Shown: in pieces, positions 1 to 5,699 of the stretch | Layout of the letters: every line of letters begins with the position of its first letter | Position numbering within the stretch: position 1 is the stretch's first letter | Assembly (NCBI GenBank): GCA_903891235.1 | Contig: CAITDW010000162.1 | Coordinates: forward strand, 1-5,699 | DNA length: 5,699 bases | From: an uncultured Candidatus Saccharibacteria bacterium | Lineage (GTDB): Bacteria; Patescibacteriota; Saccharimonadia; Saccharimonadales; UBA4665 | Direction: 5' to 3' | Notes under the pieces: model-generated | What the model was told of the DNA's origin: nothing | The model's input: only the letters and a program-made list of their open reading frames with translations | Database searches by the model: none | Program-made: the position numbers and the translations under genes

Positions 1-1185
1 AAGATATTAATGCTTGGCTGGGAATTGCCACCATTTAATAGTGGTGGACTTGGAGTTGCTTGTTTGCAGCTTTGCAAAGCTTTAGCCAAAAATAAAGTTG
101 ATATAGAATTTGTTTTACCCTACTCAAACGATTATAAGCATGATTTCATGAAAGTTAGTTCAAGTTCTAAAATGAACTTTAATCAACTAGAAGAACATAT
201 CAATGCCTATGATAATGTAAGTAATTGGAATAATCATCAAATATCAGTTGAACAAAATGAGTATGAAAATCATGTTAAGAACATGGTTCTTAATGAAGAG
301 TACGATGTTATACACGCACACGATTGGCTAACATTTAGAGCCGGCATGATAGCCAAGCAAGTGTCCGGATTACCATTAATCGTTCATGTTCATTCAATTG
401 AATCTGATAGGTCTGGTGGATCTCATGGCAATCCAATTATTAGAGATATTGAGAGAATGGGCTTATCTATGGCAGATATGGTCATAGCTGTTAGTGAAAG
501 AACCAAGAAGCTCATACATGAAAATTATCAAATACCAATGGAGAAAATCCAGGTTGTTTATAATAGCGTTGATGTTGACGAACTGATGCCATTAGACCAA
601 GACAATGCCTATAAATATCTAACTGTGATGAAGAGTAATGGTTATAAGGTAGTAACTAATATTGGTCGACTGACTATACAGAAGAATATCACAGGACTTT
701 TATTCGCCGCTAAAAACGTAGTCAGAGTAATGCCTAAAACTTTATTTCTAATAGTTGGTAGTGGTGAGCAGAATAATGAACTTATTACACTGGCGGCAAG
801 TCTAGGAATTCTAAAAAATGTAATCTTTATTGGTTTTCAACGTGGTAAAAATTGGCGTGATGCATTTGCAGTCGCTGATCTTTTTGTTATGCCATCAGTA
901 TCTGAGCCATTTGGCATTACTCCATTAGAGGCAATCAATTACGGAACCCCATCACTAATTAGTTATCAATCCGGTGTAAGTGAAATATTTAGGAATTGTT
1001 TGAAAGTAGATTTTTGGGATACAGACAAAATATCTGATCAGATCATTGGGATACTGCAGAATGATGGCATTCGAGAAACTCTTACAATAAATGCCACATC
1101 CGAGCTCCAAAAATTTAACTGGGATAATTCGTCTAAAAAATTATTCGATTTATATGAGAAAAAAATTCTAGAGGTAAGTCTATGA
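1..1185 (+). CDS. GT4-type glycosyltransferase, probable glycogen/alpha-glucan synthase (5' partial)
   Basis: Probable cytosolic retaining glycosyltransferase of GT-B fold that extends an alpha-1,4-glucan from a nucleotide-sugar donor. The frame is open from the first base and reads K-I-L before the Met at base 10. Since the family normally begins M-K-I-L-M-L-G-W-E, the true start lies just left of the window and only a residue or two is missing. In numbering from the first visible codon (394 residues), the N-terminal domain has the glycine loop SGGLG (14-18), an HAHDW motif near 105-109 and HVHSIES with His131. The C-terminal GT4 domain has GRLTIQKN with Arg223 and Lys228 (donor phosphate contacts) and SEPFGITPLE with Glu302 and Glu310, the E-x7-E signature. 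Length and layout match the short archaeal/CPR-type glycogen synthase class rather than classical bacterial GlgA (GT5, about 480 residues). Its TGA stop overlaps the GH57 start, so translation is probably coupled. Family call is firm; glucan specificity is inferred from the neighbours. Confidence 0.85.
   Translation, partial: KILMLGWELPPFNSGGLGVACLQLCKALAKNKVDIEFVLPYSNDYKHDFMKVSSSSKMNFNQLEEHINAYDNVSNWNNHQISVEQNEYENHVKNMVLNEEYDVIHAHDWLTFRAGMIAKQVSGLPLIVHVHSIESDRSGGSHGNPIIRDIERMGLSMADMVIAVSERTKKLIHENYQIPMEKIQVVYNSVDVDELMPLDQDNAYKYLTVMKSNGYKVVTNIGRLTIQKNITGLLFAAKNVVRVMPKTLFLIVGSGEQNNELITLAASLGILKNVIFIGFQRGKNWRDAFAVADLFVMPSVSEPFGITPLEAINYGTPSLISYQSGVSEIFRNCLKVDFWDTDKISDQIIGILQNDGIRETLTINATSELQKFNWDNSSKKLFDLYEKKILEVSL
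1171..1175 (+). promoter_or_regulatory. Ribosome binding site of the GH57 gene
   Basis: GAGGT lies inside the end of the upstream glycosyltransferase gene, 6 nt before the ATG at 1182. It is the clearest Shine-Dalgarno site in the window and supports the 4-nt ATGA overlap start. Confidence 0.65.
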
Positions 1186-2390
1186 AAAAACCAATAGTGC
1201 TTTATCTTCATGCCCATCAGCCTTACAGAGTAAGAGGCTATAACATTTTTGATGTAGGAGTTAACCATGATTATTTTGATTGGAATGATGAAAACCCTAA
1301 TGGTAATGAAAAAGTTATAAATAAAGTATCAATGAAATCTTATTTACCAACTAATAAATTATTGATTGAACTTTTAAATAAGTATCCCGAATTTCGTGTT
1401 AATTTGTCTATTACTGGTACACTCATAACCCAGCTTGAAAAATGGGCACCTGAAGTTTTGCAGTCATTTAAAGATCTAGTTAATACTGGTAAAGTTGAGA
1501 TTGTTGGAGAAACTTATCATCATAGTCTGGCATTTTTCTACTCACTCAGCGAATTTGAAATACAGGTTGAAATGCATAGAAAAAAAATCCAAGAAGTTTT
1601 TAATCAGACTCCAAATGTCTTTCGTAATACCGAACTTGCTTATAATAATGATTTAGCAATTTGGGCTGATAGATCTGGCTATAAAGGAATTCTCGCTGAA
1701 GGTTGGGATAAGATACTTGGCTGGAGAAATTCAAACTATGTATATCGACCAGTTAAGACTCAAAATATTAAATTATTACTAAAAAATTACAAACTTTCTG
1801 ATGACATAGCATTTCGTTTTGGAGATAATAATTGGTCAGAATGGCCACTGACTAGCGAGAAATATGTTGATTGGTTAAATCACACAGTCGACAGTGAAAT
1901 GATTAATCTATTCATGGACTATGAGACTTTCGGTGAGCATCAATGGGTAGAATCAGGTATTTTCGATTTTCTAAAAAATCTGGTTCCTTTATGGCTGAGA
2001 GATGAAAACCACACCTTTATGAATGTATCTGAGGCCTGTGATAATTTTACTCCAAAGGATACAATTGATGTGCCCGATACAGTAACATGGGCTGATACGG
2101 AAAGAGATTTATCTGCCTGGCTAGGAAATCCAATGCAAGAAGAATCTATAAAGGCTATCTATGGCTTAGGGGGCAAAATAATTGGAACTAATGATTGGAA
2201 CTTGATCGAGGATTGGCGAAAACTTCAAACTTCAGATCATTTCTATTATATGTGTACTAAGTACTTCAATGATGGCGATATCCATGCCTATTTTAGTCCC
2301 TACGATTCTCCATATGAGGCTGCACTTAATTTTATGAATACCTGGCATGATTTAGTTTTTAGACTCAATGAGAAAGGTGTGGAAATATAA
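1182..2390 (+). CDS. Glycoside hydrolase family 57 alpha-amylase
   Basis: Predicted retaining alpha-glucan hydrolase (402 aa) cutting or rearranging alpha-1,4 links in glycogen or maltodextrin. The fold should be the GH57 (beta/alpha)7 barrel. Visible family motifs in order: HAHQPYR with HQP at 12-14 (region 1); GETYHHS near 109-115; FRNTELAYNND with Glu151 as likely nucleophile; LFMDYETFGEHQ with Asp246 as likely acid/base; TWADTERDLSAWLGN (302-316); and the C-terminal TSDHFYYM (350-357) followed by an aromatic-rich tail. The N-terminus starts directly on the first barrel strand with no signal peptide, so it acts in the cytosol. At about 400 residues it matches the short M. jannaschii MJ1611-like alpha-amylase group, not the longer 4-alpha-glucanotransferases or branching enzymes of GH57. 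Start is fixed by GAGGT and the ATGA overlap with the glycosyltransferase. Activity (hydrolase versus transferase) cannot be settled from sequence. Confidence 0.92.
   Translation: MKKPIVLYLHAHQPYRVRGYNIFDVGVNHDYFDWNDENPNGNEKVINKVSMKSYLPTNKLLIELLNKYPEFRVNLSITGTLITQLEKWAPEVLQSFKDLVNTGKVEIVGETYHHSLAFFYSLSEFEIQVEMHRKKIQEVFNQTPNVFRNTELAYNNDLAIWADRSGYKGILAEGWDKILGWRNSNYVYRPVKTQNIKLLLKNYKLSDDIAFRFGDNNWSEWPLTSEKYVDWLNHTVDSEMINLFMDYETFGEHQWVESGIFDFLKNLVPLWLRDENHTFMNVSEACDNFTPKDTIDVPDTVTWADTERDLSAWLGNPMQEESIKAIYGLGGKIIGTNDWNLIEDWRKLQTSDHFYYMCTKYFNDGDIHAYFSPYDSPYEAALNFMNTWHDLVFRLNEKGVEI
2373..2383 (+). promoter_or_regulatory. Purine-rich ribosome binding region of the GH15 gene
   Basis: AAAGGTGTGGA sits within the last codons of the GH57 gene. 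Its GG pairs lie about 8 to 14 nt before the ATG at 2392. The alternative ATG at 2368 has only T-rich sequence before it, so this patch favours the downstream start. Confidence 0.45.
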
Positions 2391-2391
2391 T

Positions 2392-4335
2392 ATGACTCGT
2401 CCAGTATTTTTAGGAAACGGACAATTAACAGTAGGACTGGATGAATTTGGTCTAGTGCATGACTTTTATTATCCCTACGTAGGACTTGAAAATCTTAGTA
2501 CAGCGAGAAGTATTGGTCATAAAATTGGCATCTGGGTTGATTCTAAATTTTCATGGGTTGATAAAACCTGGGAGTGTAAGGTAGATTTTTATAGCGACGC
2601 ACTCATTAGTAACATTTCTCTGACAAATAGAGATCTGCAAATTGAGCTTTATATGCAGGATTTTGTAGATTTTAAAAAGAATATTTTTTTCCGTAAAATA
2701 AAAGTCATCAATCATGCCAATAATCCAAGAACTGTAAGATTATTTATGCATCAAATGTTTGAGATAAGTCATCAGGGCAGAGCAGATACAGCTTTCTTCG
2801 TGCCAGAAGAGAACTACATTTTAGATTATAAAGGTAAATCCAACCTCTTAATTTATGGTCAGAAATCAGATGGAAAACCATTTGAGAGTTTTGCCGTAGG
2901 TAGCTATGGAATTGAAGGCAAGCAAGGAACTTTTATAGACGCAGAGGATGGAGTGTTGTCTGATAACTCAGTAGAACATGGCAGTGTTGATTCAGTGATT
3001 GGCTTTTCTTTATCGCTCAATGCAAAGGGTAGTGATTATGTTGATTATTGGATTATTGCTTCAGATACTCAGTTTAATGCAGAAAAAATTCATAACCTGG
3101 TCAAACTTGATAGTTTAGACAAGCATCTAGAAGATACTAGAGACTTATGGCACGATTGGTTTAAAATCGCTGATTCAAAATTATCTAAAATTAATGAAAA
3201 ATACCTAGGTATAACTAAAAAATCTTTAATGCTTATAAAAGTCCATATGGATAAAAGAGGGGGTATCATTGCTTCCTGCGATTCTTCAATCTATAACTAT
3301 AACCGAGATTACTATAGTTATGTTTGGCCAAGAGATGGAGCATTTGCAATCTGGCCACTAATTAGAATGGGTTTTGTTGATGAACCAAAAATGTTTTTCG
3401 AATTTTGTAGAGATATACTGACTAGCGAAGGATTTATGATGCATAAATACCAGCCTGATAAATCTATTGGTAGCACCTGGCACCCGCTACTCCATAATAA
3501 CCATAAAGAACTGGCCATTCAAGAAGATGAAACCGCAATAGTTATTTATATGATGGGTCAATATTATCTTTATAACGATAATGATGATTTCATATTTAAG
3601 ATGTATGATACTTTCATCAAACCTGCTGCTAATTTCCTCGCCAACTATATAGATGAAAAAAATGGCTTGCCTCATGCTAGTTATGATCTATGGGAACAAA
3701 AATTCATAACATCAACTTATACCGTATCGATTGTTTATCAGGCCTTATTGGTTGCTACACAATTCGCTGAAAAATTCGATTATCCTGACGATGCTTTAAA
3801 TTGGAAGACTGTGGCCAGTAAAATTGCCAATAATATTGATACGTTTTTCTCGTCAGAACAAGGTTACCTCATTAAAGGTTTTCTACTGGATAAGACTGGT
3901 GAAATATCCTTTGATAACACATTGGATGTTTCAAGTTTCTACGGAGCATTTATGTTTGGCCAAAATATTTTTAAACTAAATCAATTACATTCAACGATAA
4001 CTAAGATTGAAGATACTTTAATCAAGCAAACTCCTATAGGTTTGTGTCCAAGGTATGAAGGTGATAATTATTTTGAAACTGAACCTACTCATAAAGGCAA
4101 TCCATGGTTTGTAACCAGTCTTTGGATAGCACAATACTATTTAAGTCTTAATATGATAGATCAAGGAGTTGAAGTTTTAGATAAATGCCTTTCATATAAA
4201 CTCTATAGTGGAGTTCTGTCTGAGCAATTAAATTCTAATAACGGCAATCTAATATCAGTAGCCCCATTAGTTTGGAGTCATGCTGAAACTATTAATACAA
4301 TTCTTGACCTATCTATATCAGGTTATCATCAATAA
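2392..4335 (+). CDS. Glycoside hydrolase family 15 glucoamylase (glucan 1,4-alpha-glucosidase)
   Basis: Inverting exo-hydrolase (647 aa) that should release beta-D-glucose from non-reducing ends of alpha-glucans. The start at 2392 gives MTRPVFLGNG, the family's usual opening; an in-frame ATG at 2368 would add eight residues inside the GH57 gene. Residues 1 to about 245 form the N-terminal beta-sandwich of prokaryotic glucoamylases (LTVGLDEFGLVHDFYYPYVG near 12-31). The rest is the (alpha/alpha)6 barrel: YVWPRDGAFAIW (WPRDG 312-316), QEDETA (377-382), YDLWE with Glu435 as likely general acid, and PLVWSHAE with Glu632 as likely general base. The 197-residue spacing of these Glu residues is close to Glu438/Glu636 of Thermoanaerobacterium glucoamylase. 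No signal peptide is seen, so a cytosolic role on stored glycogen or imported maltodextrin fits, unlike secreted glucoamylases. One base separates it from the GH57 stop. Trehalose-type GH15 activity is possible but less likely beside GH57 and a glucan synthase. Confidence 0.93.
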   Translation: MTRPVFLGNGQLTVGLDEFGLVHDFYYPYVGLENLSTARSIGHKIGIWVDSKFSWVDKTWECKVDFYSDALISNISLTNRDLQIELYMQDFVDFKKNIFFRKIKVINHANNPRTVRLFMHQMFEISHQGRADTAFFVPEENYILDYKGKSNLLIYGQKSDGKPFESFAVGSYGIEGKQGTFIDAEDGVLSDNSVEHGSVDSVIGFSLSLNAKGSDYVDYWIIASDTQFNAEKIHNLVKLDSLDKHLEDTRDLWHDWFKIADSKLSKINEKYLGITKKSLMLIKVHMDKRGGIIASCDSSIYNYNRDYYSYVWPRDGAFAIWPLIRMGFVDEPKMFFEFCRDILTSEGFMMHKYQPDKSIGSTWHPLLHNNHKELAIQEDETAIVIYMMGQYYLYNDNDDFIFKMYDTFIKPAANFLANYIDEKNGLPHASYDLWEQKFITSTYTVSIVYQALLVATQFAEKFDYPDDALNWKTVASKIANNIDTFFSSEQGYLIKGFLLDKTGEISFDNTLDVSSFYGAFMFGQNIFKLNQLHSTITKIEDTLIKQTPIGLCPRYEGDNYFETEPTHKGNPWFVTSLWIAQYYLSLNMIDQGVEVLDKCLSYKLYSGVLSEQLNSNNGNLISVAPLVWSHAETINTILDLSISGYHQ

Positions 4336-4346
4336 AATAACCTTTT
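4320..4346 (+). terminator. Possible rho-independent terminator at the end of the glucan cluster
   Basis: AGGTTAT (4320-4326) pairs perfectly with ATAACCT (4337-4343) around a 10-nt loop and is followed by a run of T (4343-4346, then ATGC and TTT). The stem is only 7 bp with two G-C pairs, so it is weak. It overlaps the GH15 stop codon (4333-4335) and sits exactly where the functional theme of the genes changes. Confidence 0.35.
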
Positions 4347-4351
4347 ATGCT
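4323..4351 (+). promoter_or_regulatory. Possible sigma70-type promoter for the membrane protein/cupredoxin pair
   Basis: TTATCA (4323-4328, 4 of 6 to TTGACA) and TATGCT (4346-4351, 4 of 6 to TATAAT) are spaced by 17 nt. A transcript would begin near 4358, giving a leader of only a few bases before the ATG at 4365, which agrees with the absence of a Shine-Dalgarno site there. In such AT-rich DNA a match this weak could be chance. Confidence 0.25.
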
Positions 4352-4360
4352 TTAATTAAT
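4343..4360 (+). repeat. Direct repeat, copy 1 (18 nt, partner at 4548-4565)
   Basis: TTTTATGCTTTAATTAAT is found exactly twice, 205 nt apart. This copy lies in the gap just before the membrane protein gene and contains the candidate -10 box. The match ends abruptly on both sides. Confidence 0.6.
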
Positions 4361-4364
4361 ATAT

Positions 4365-4991
4365 ATGAACCCAGAATCAAATAATTCATCTAAAGCACTA
4401 TCGATTTTATTATCTTTTATCTCTCCTTCGGCAATAGGAATGACAATATACATACTAATATTTTTATCAACTTTCCTGGCAGAACAAAATTCTCAGATTA
4501 ATCTAGCAATTAGTAATTTTAATAAAAATAATCTTGAAGGTACAATTTTTTATGCTTTAATTAATCAGATCGAAAGAATAATTAATAACCAGACTGTTAA
4601 TACCATTGCTATATATATATTTTGGATTATTGTCGCATCATTTGTCTATTTTATTGGACTATTTTTCTATAAGAGTTTTCATGAATTGAGCTCAGATTTA
4701 ATAATCAAGAAATATCTTTGGCCCGCGGAAAGTGATAAAAATAGTAAGATTAGAGATTTCTTGGAAAAATTTGGTTTAAGATTTGTAATTTTCATCATGA
4801 TTATCATCTATATTTTTAAGTTTCTGCCTGTTTTAACACTGTTTTTAAAGAAAAATAATTTAAAATATGATCAAACTTTTCATTATTTGGGTATAATAGT
4901 TATGGTTGCAATTGTAGAATTTATATTCTTACAGTTTGCTATCATTTTATTAAGGTTATTATTTTTGAGAAAAAGGGTCATAGGAATTTAA
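4365..4991 (+). CDS. Hypothetical four-helix membrane protein
   Basis: I do not recognise a family for this 208-residue protein. It is strongly hydrophobic with four likely membrane helices near residues 22-39, 79-102, 138-160 and 173-199. The region between helices 2 and 3 (103-137) is rich in Lys and Arg, and the C-terminus ends in an RKR-containing tail. By the positive-inside rule both termini and the central loop face the cytoplasm, and the Asn/Gln-rich loop 40-78 faces outward. No catalytic motif, conserved Cys/His cluster or signal peptidase site is visible. The start at 4365 is the first Met of the frame after the GH15 gene; there is no Shine-Dalgarno site before it, so translation may be leaderless. 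Its TAA stop abuts the ATG of the cupredoxin-like gene, so the two are probably co-expressed and may form a membrane complex. Base composition is more AT-rich than the enzyme genes, as expected for hydrophobic codons. Confidence 0.7.
   Translation: MNPESNNSSKALSILLSFISPSAIGMTIYILIFLSTFLAEQNSQINLAISNFNKNNLEGTIFYALINQIERIINNQTVNTIAIYIFWIIVASFVYFIGLFFYKSFHELSSDLIIKKYLWPAESDKNSKIRDFLEKFGLRFVIFIMIIIYIFKFLPVLTLFLKKNNLKYDQTFHYLGIIVMVAIVEFIFLQFAIILLRLLFLRKRVIGI
4548..4565 (+). repeat. Direct repeat, copy 2 (18 nt, partner at 4343-4360)
   Basis: Exact second copy of TTTTATGCTTTAATTAAT, here inside the membrane protein gene, where it encodes part of F-Y-A-L-I-N (residues 62-67). A duplicated promoter-like element or chance are both possible. 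Confidence 0.6.
4982..4985 (+). promoter_or_regulatory. Ribosome binding site of the cupredoxin-like gene
   Basis: AGGA lies 6 nt before the ATG at 4992, inside the final codons of the membrane protein gene, supporting that start and coupled expression. Confidence 0.5.
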
Positions 4992-5462
4992 ATGAAACCA
5001 GATAAAAATTTTACCGAAAACGACAAAAAAATTGATTTGAAAAATATTAGAACTGTTAAAACTAGCACAGCTATATACATAGTTGCTATATTTATTGCAT
5101 TAGGTACACTCATGGTTGCAATCATATGGATGACTCATTCAATAACCAATGATAATAATATAAGGAATATTAATCGGGTAATTAGCCACCCTTCATCACA
5201 AATTATAATAACTAAAAATGGCTTTATACCATCGACTATTACCATTGGCTTAGGGCAGGCTATTAGTTTTCAGAATTATGATAAGTCTGATCATAAAATT
5301 GCTTCAGATCCCTATCCCCAGGATAATGGCCTTAAAGGATTAAATAGCACAATTCTTAAAAATGGAGATATTTTTAATTTTGTTTTCGATAAAAAAGGTA
5401 CATTCACTTATCATGATGAGCTTAACCCATTCAAATTTCATGGTGTAGTCATAGTTAAATAG
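4992..5462 (+). CDS. Membrane-anchored cupredoxin-like protein with altered copper-site residues
   Basis: A 156-residue protein with a charged cytoplasmic N-terminus (1-24), one hydrophobic helix (about 27-48) and an outward-facing domain of about 90 residues (70-156). The helix has no lipobox Cys or clear cleavage site, so it looks like an uncleaved anchor. The domain has the plastocyanin/cupredoxin pattern: ITKNGFIPSTITIGLGQAISFQN (strands near 72-94), then SDHKIASDP with His101 where the first ligand His normally lies, and GTFTYHDELNP near 136-146 ahead of the last strand GVVIVK. In copper cupredoxins this last loop holds Cys, His and Met; here the aligned positions are Asp142, Asn145 and Lys/Phe near 148-149, and the chain has no Cys at all. 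It retains His101, His141 and His150. I recall related CPR proteins with a YHDHLNP-type loop; here Glu143 replaces the second His. It may bind metal differently or serve structurally. Zero spacing to the membrane protein gene suggests partnership. Confidence 0.8.
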   Translation: MKPDKNFTENDKKIDLKNIRTVKTSTAIYIVAIFIALGTLMVAIIWMTHSITNDNNIRNINRVISHPSSQIIITKNGFIPSTITIGLGQAISFQNYDKSDHKIASDPYPQDNGLKGLNSTILKNGDIFNFVFDKKGTFTYHDELNPFKFHGVVIVK

Positions 5463-5478
5463 TTCCAAAAATATTATT

Positions 5479-5699
5479 TTAAATAGAATGATCTGTGTCT
5501 TTAATCTTTTTACTGTTTTTGATTAAATACATAGCATGATCTGCTTTTTTGAGCAAAACTTCTGCATTTGTCTCACCAGATATATCTTTACTAAAAGCAA
5601 AACCAACGCTGCATCCAAAACCTGGAATTAGATTTTTAATTTCCTGATTGTCTAGCACGAATTGTTCCATCACTTCGTTTAAGTGAGACTTAAAACCCT
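5479..5699 (-). CDS. GGDEF domain (diguanylate cyclase-type) protein, C-terminal end only
   Basis: The reverse-strand frame is open to the window edge with no stop, so the gene begins to the right of position 5699; only its last 72 complete codons are present. The GTG at 5673 is therefore internal, not a start. Visible hallmarks of the C-terminal part of a GGDEF domain are the strand CSVGFAFSKD and the final helix LLKKADHAMYLIKNSKK, which matches the usual L-L-x-x-A-D-x-A-M-Y-x-x-K pattern. The GG(D/E)EF catalytic loop and any sensor domain lie outside the window, so cyclase activity versus a degenerate role cannot be judged. The protein ends about a dozen residues after that helix, so GGDEF is the last domain and no EAL domain follows. 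The gene is convergent with the cupredoxin-like gene, with a 16-nt gap between stops and no strong terminator between them. Confidence 0.82.
   Translation of the reverse strand, partial: GFKSHLNEVMEQFVLDNQEIKNLIPGFGCSVGFAFSKDISGETNAEVLLKKADHAMYLIKNSKKIKDTDHSI

Noticed and set aside
10..12. ATG at base 10 as the true start of the glycosyltransferase
   Set aside because: The frame is open back to base 1 and reads K-I-L, which belongs to the first beta strand of the family; the real start is just outside the window.
1182..1185. Possible TGA recoding to Gly as in some candidate phyla
   Set aside because: TGA ends the glycosyltransferase at a natural ATGA overlap, and no TGA occurs in frame inside any other gene, so the standard bacterial code suffices.
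1038..1268. Reverse-strand open frame of 76 codons
   Set aside because: It lies antisense across the glycosyltransferase/GH57 junction, both strongly supported by conserved motifs, and its translation shows no recognisable domain.
3318..3675. Two overlapping reverse-strand open frames inside the GH15 gene
   Set aside because: They run antisense through the catalytic barrel region of a well-supported glucoamylase and show no family features.
4609..4625. TA-rich run resembling a simple repeat or promoter
   Set aside because: It codes for Ile/Tyr residues in the second membrane helix (A-I-Y-I-F-W) and is explained by AT-rich hydrophobic codons.
5671..5673. GTG as start of a small 64-residue reverse-strand protein
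   Set aside because: The frame continues open to the window edge and the residues fit the end of a GGDEF domain, so this is an internal codon.
1..5699. CRISPR array, tRNA, rRNA or insertion sequence
   Set aside because: Nearly the whole window is coding, with gaps of at most about 30 bases. No regularly spaced repeats, cloverleaf-like segments, transposase or terminal inverted repeats were seen.

Overview
The window is AT-rich (about one third G+C by eye), gene-dense DNA. Genes are separated by very short gaps or overlaps. TAA, TAG and TGA all act as stops, and no gene carries an in-frame TGA, so the standard bacterial code fits and the TGA-to-Gly code of some candidate phyla does not. The partial GGDEF protein at the right edge and the Shine-Dalgarno-like sites point to a bacterium. 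The small, membrane-anchored cupredoxin-like protein and the compact layout resemble Patescibacteria/CPR genomes (for example Saccharibacteria). That lineage call is inference from remembered families, not a search result.

Left part (1-4335, + strand): a tightly packed alpha-glucan cluster. A GT4-type glycosyltransferase resembling archaeal-type glycogen synthase (cut at its 5' end) overlaps by 4 nt (ATGA) a family GH57 alpha-amylase. One base separates the GH57 stop from a family GH15 glucoamylase. All catalytic residues I could place by motif are present. Neither hydrolase has a signal peptide, so the set looks like an intracellular store: one enzyme builds an alpha-1,4-glucan, GH57 cuts or rearranges it, and GH15 releases glucose from its ends. 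Methanocaldococcus jannaschii carries the same three family types close together (MJ1606, MJ1610, MJ1611, from memory).

Boundary (4320-4364): a short hairpin with a T-run overlaps the GH15 stop codon, and a weak sigma70-like promoter can be drawn just before the next gene. Together they suggest a transcription-unit boundary.

Middle part (4365-5462, + strand): a two-gene unit with zero spacing. It encodes a four-helix membrane protein of unknown function and a membrane-anchored cupredoxin-fold protein whose usual Cys/His/Met copper ligands are replaced. This pair is the least explained part of the window.

Right edge (5479-5699, - strand): the C-terminal end of a GGDEF (diguanylate cyclase-type) domain, convergent with the cupredoxin-like gene across a 16-nt gap. 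No tRNA, rRNA, CRISPR array, insertion sequence or integrase was seen, and there is no gene-free stretch longer than about 30 bases.
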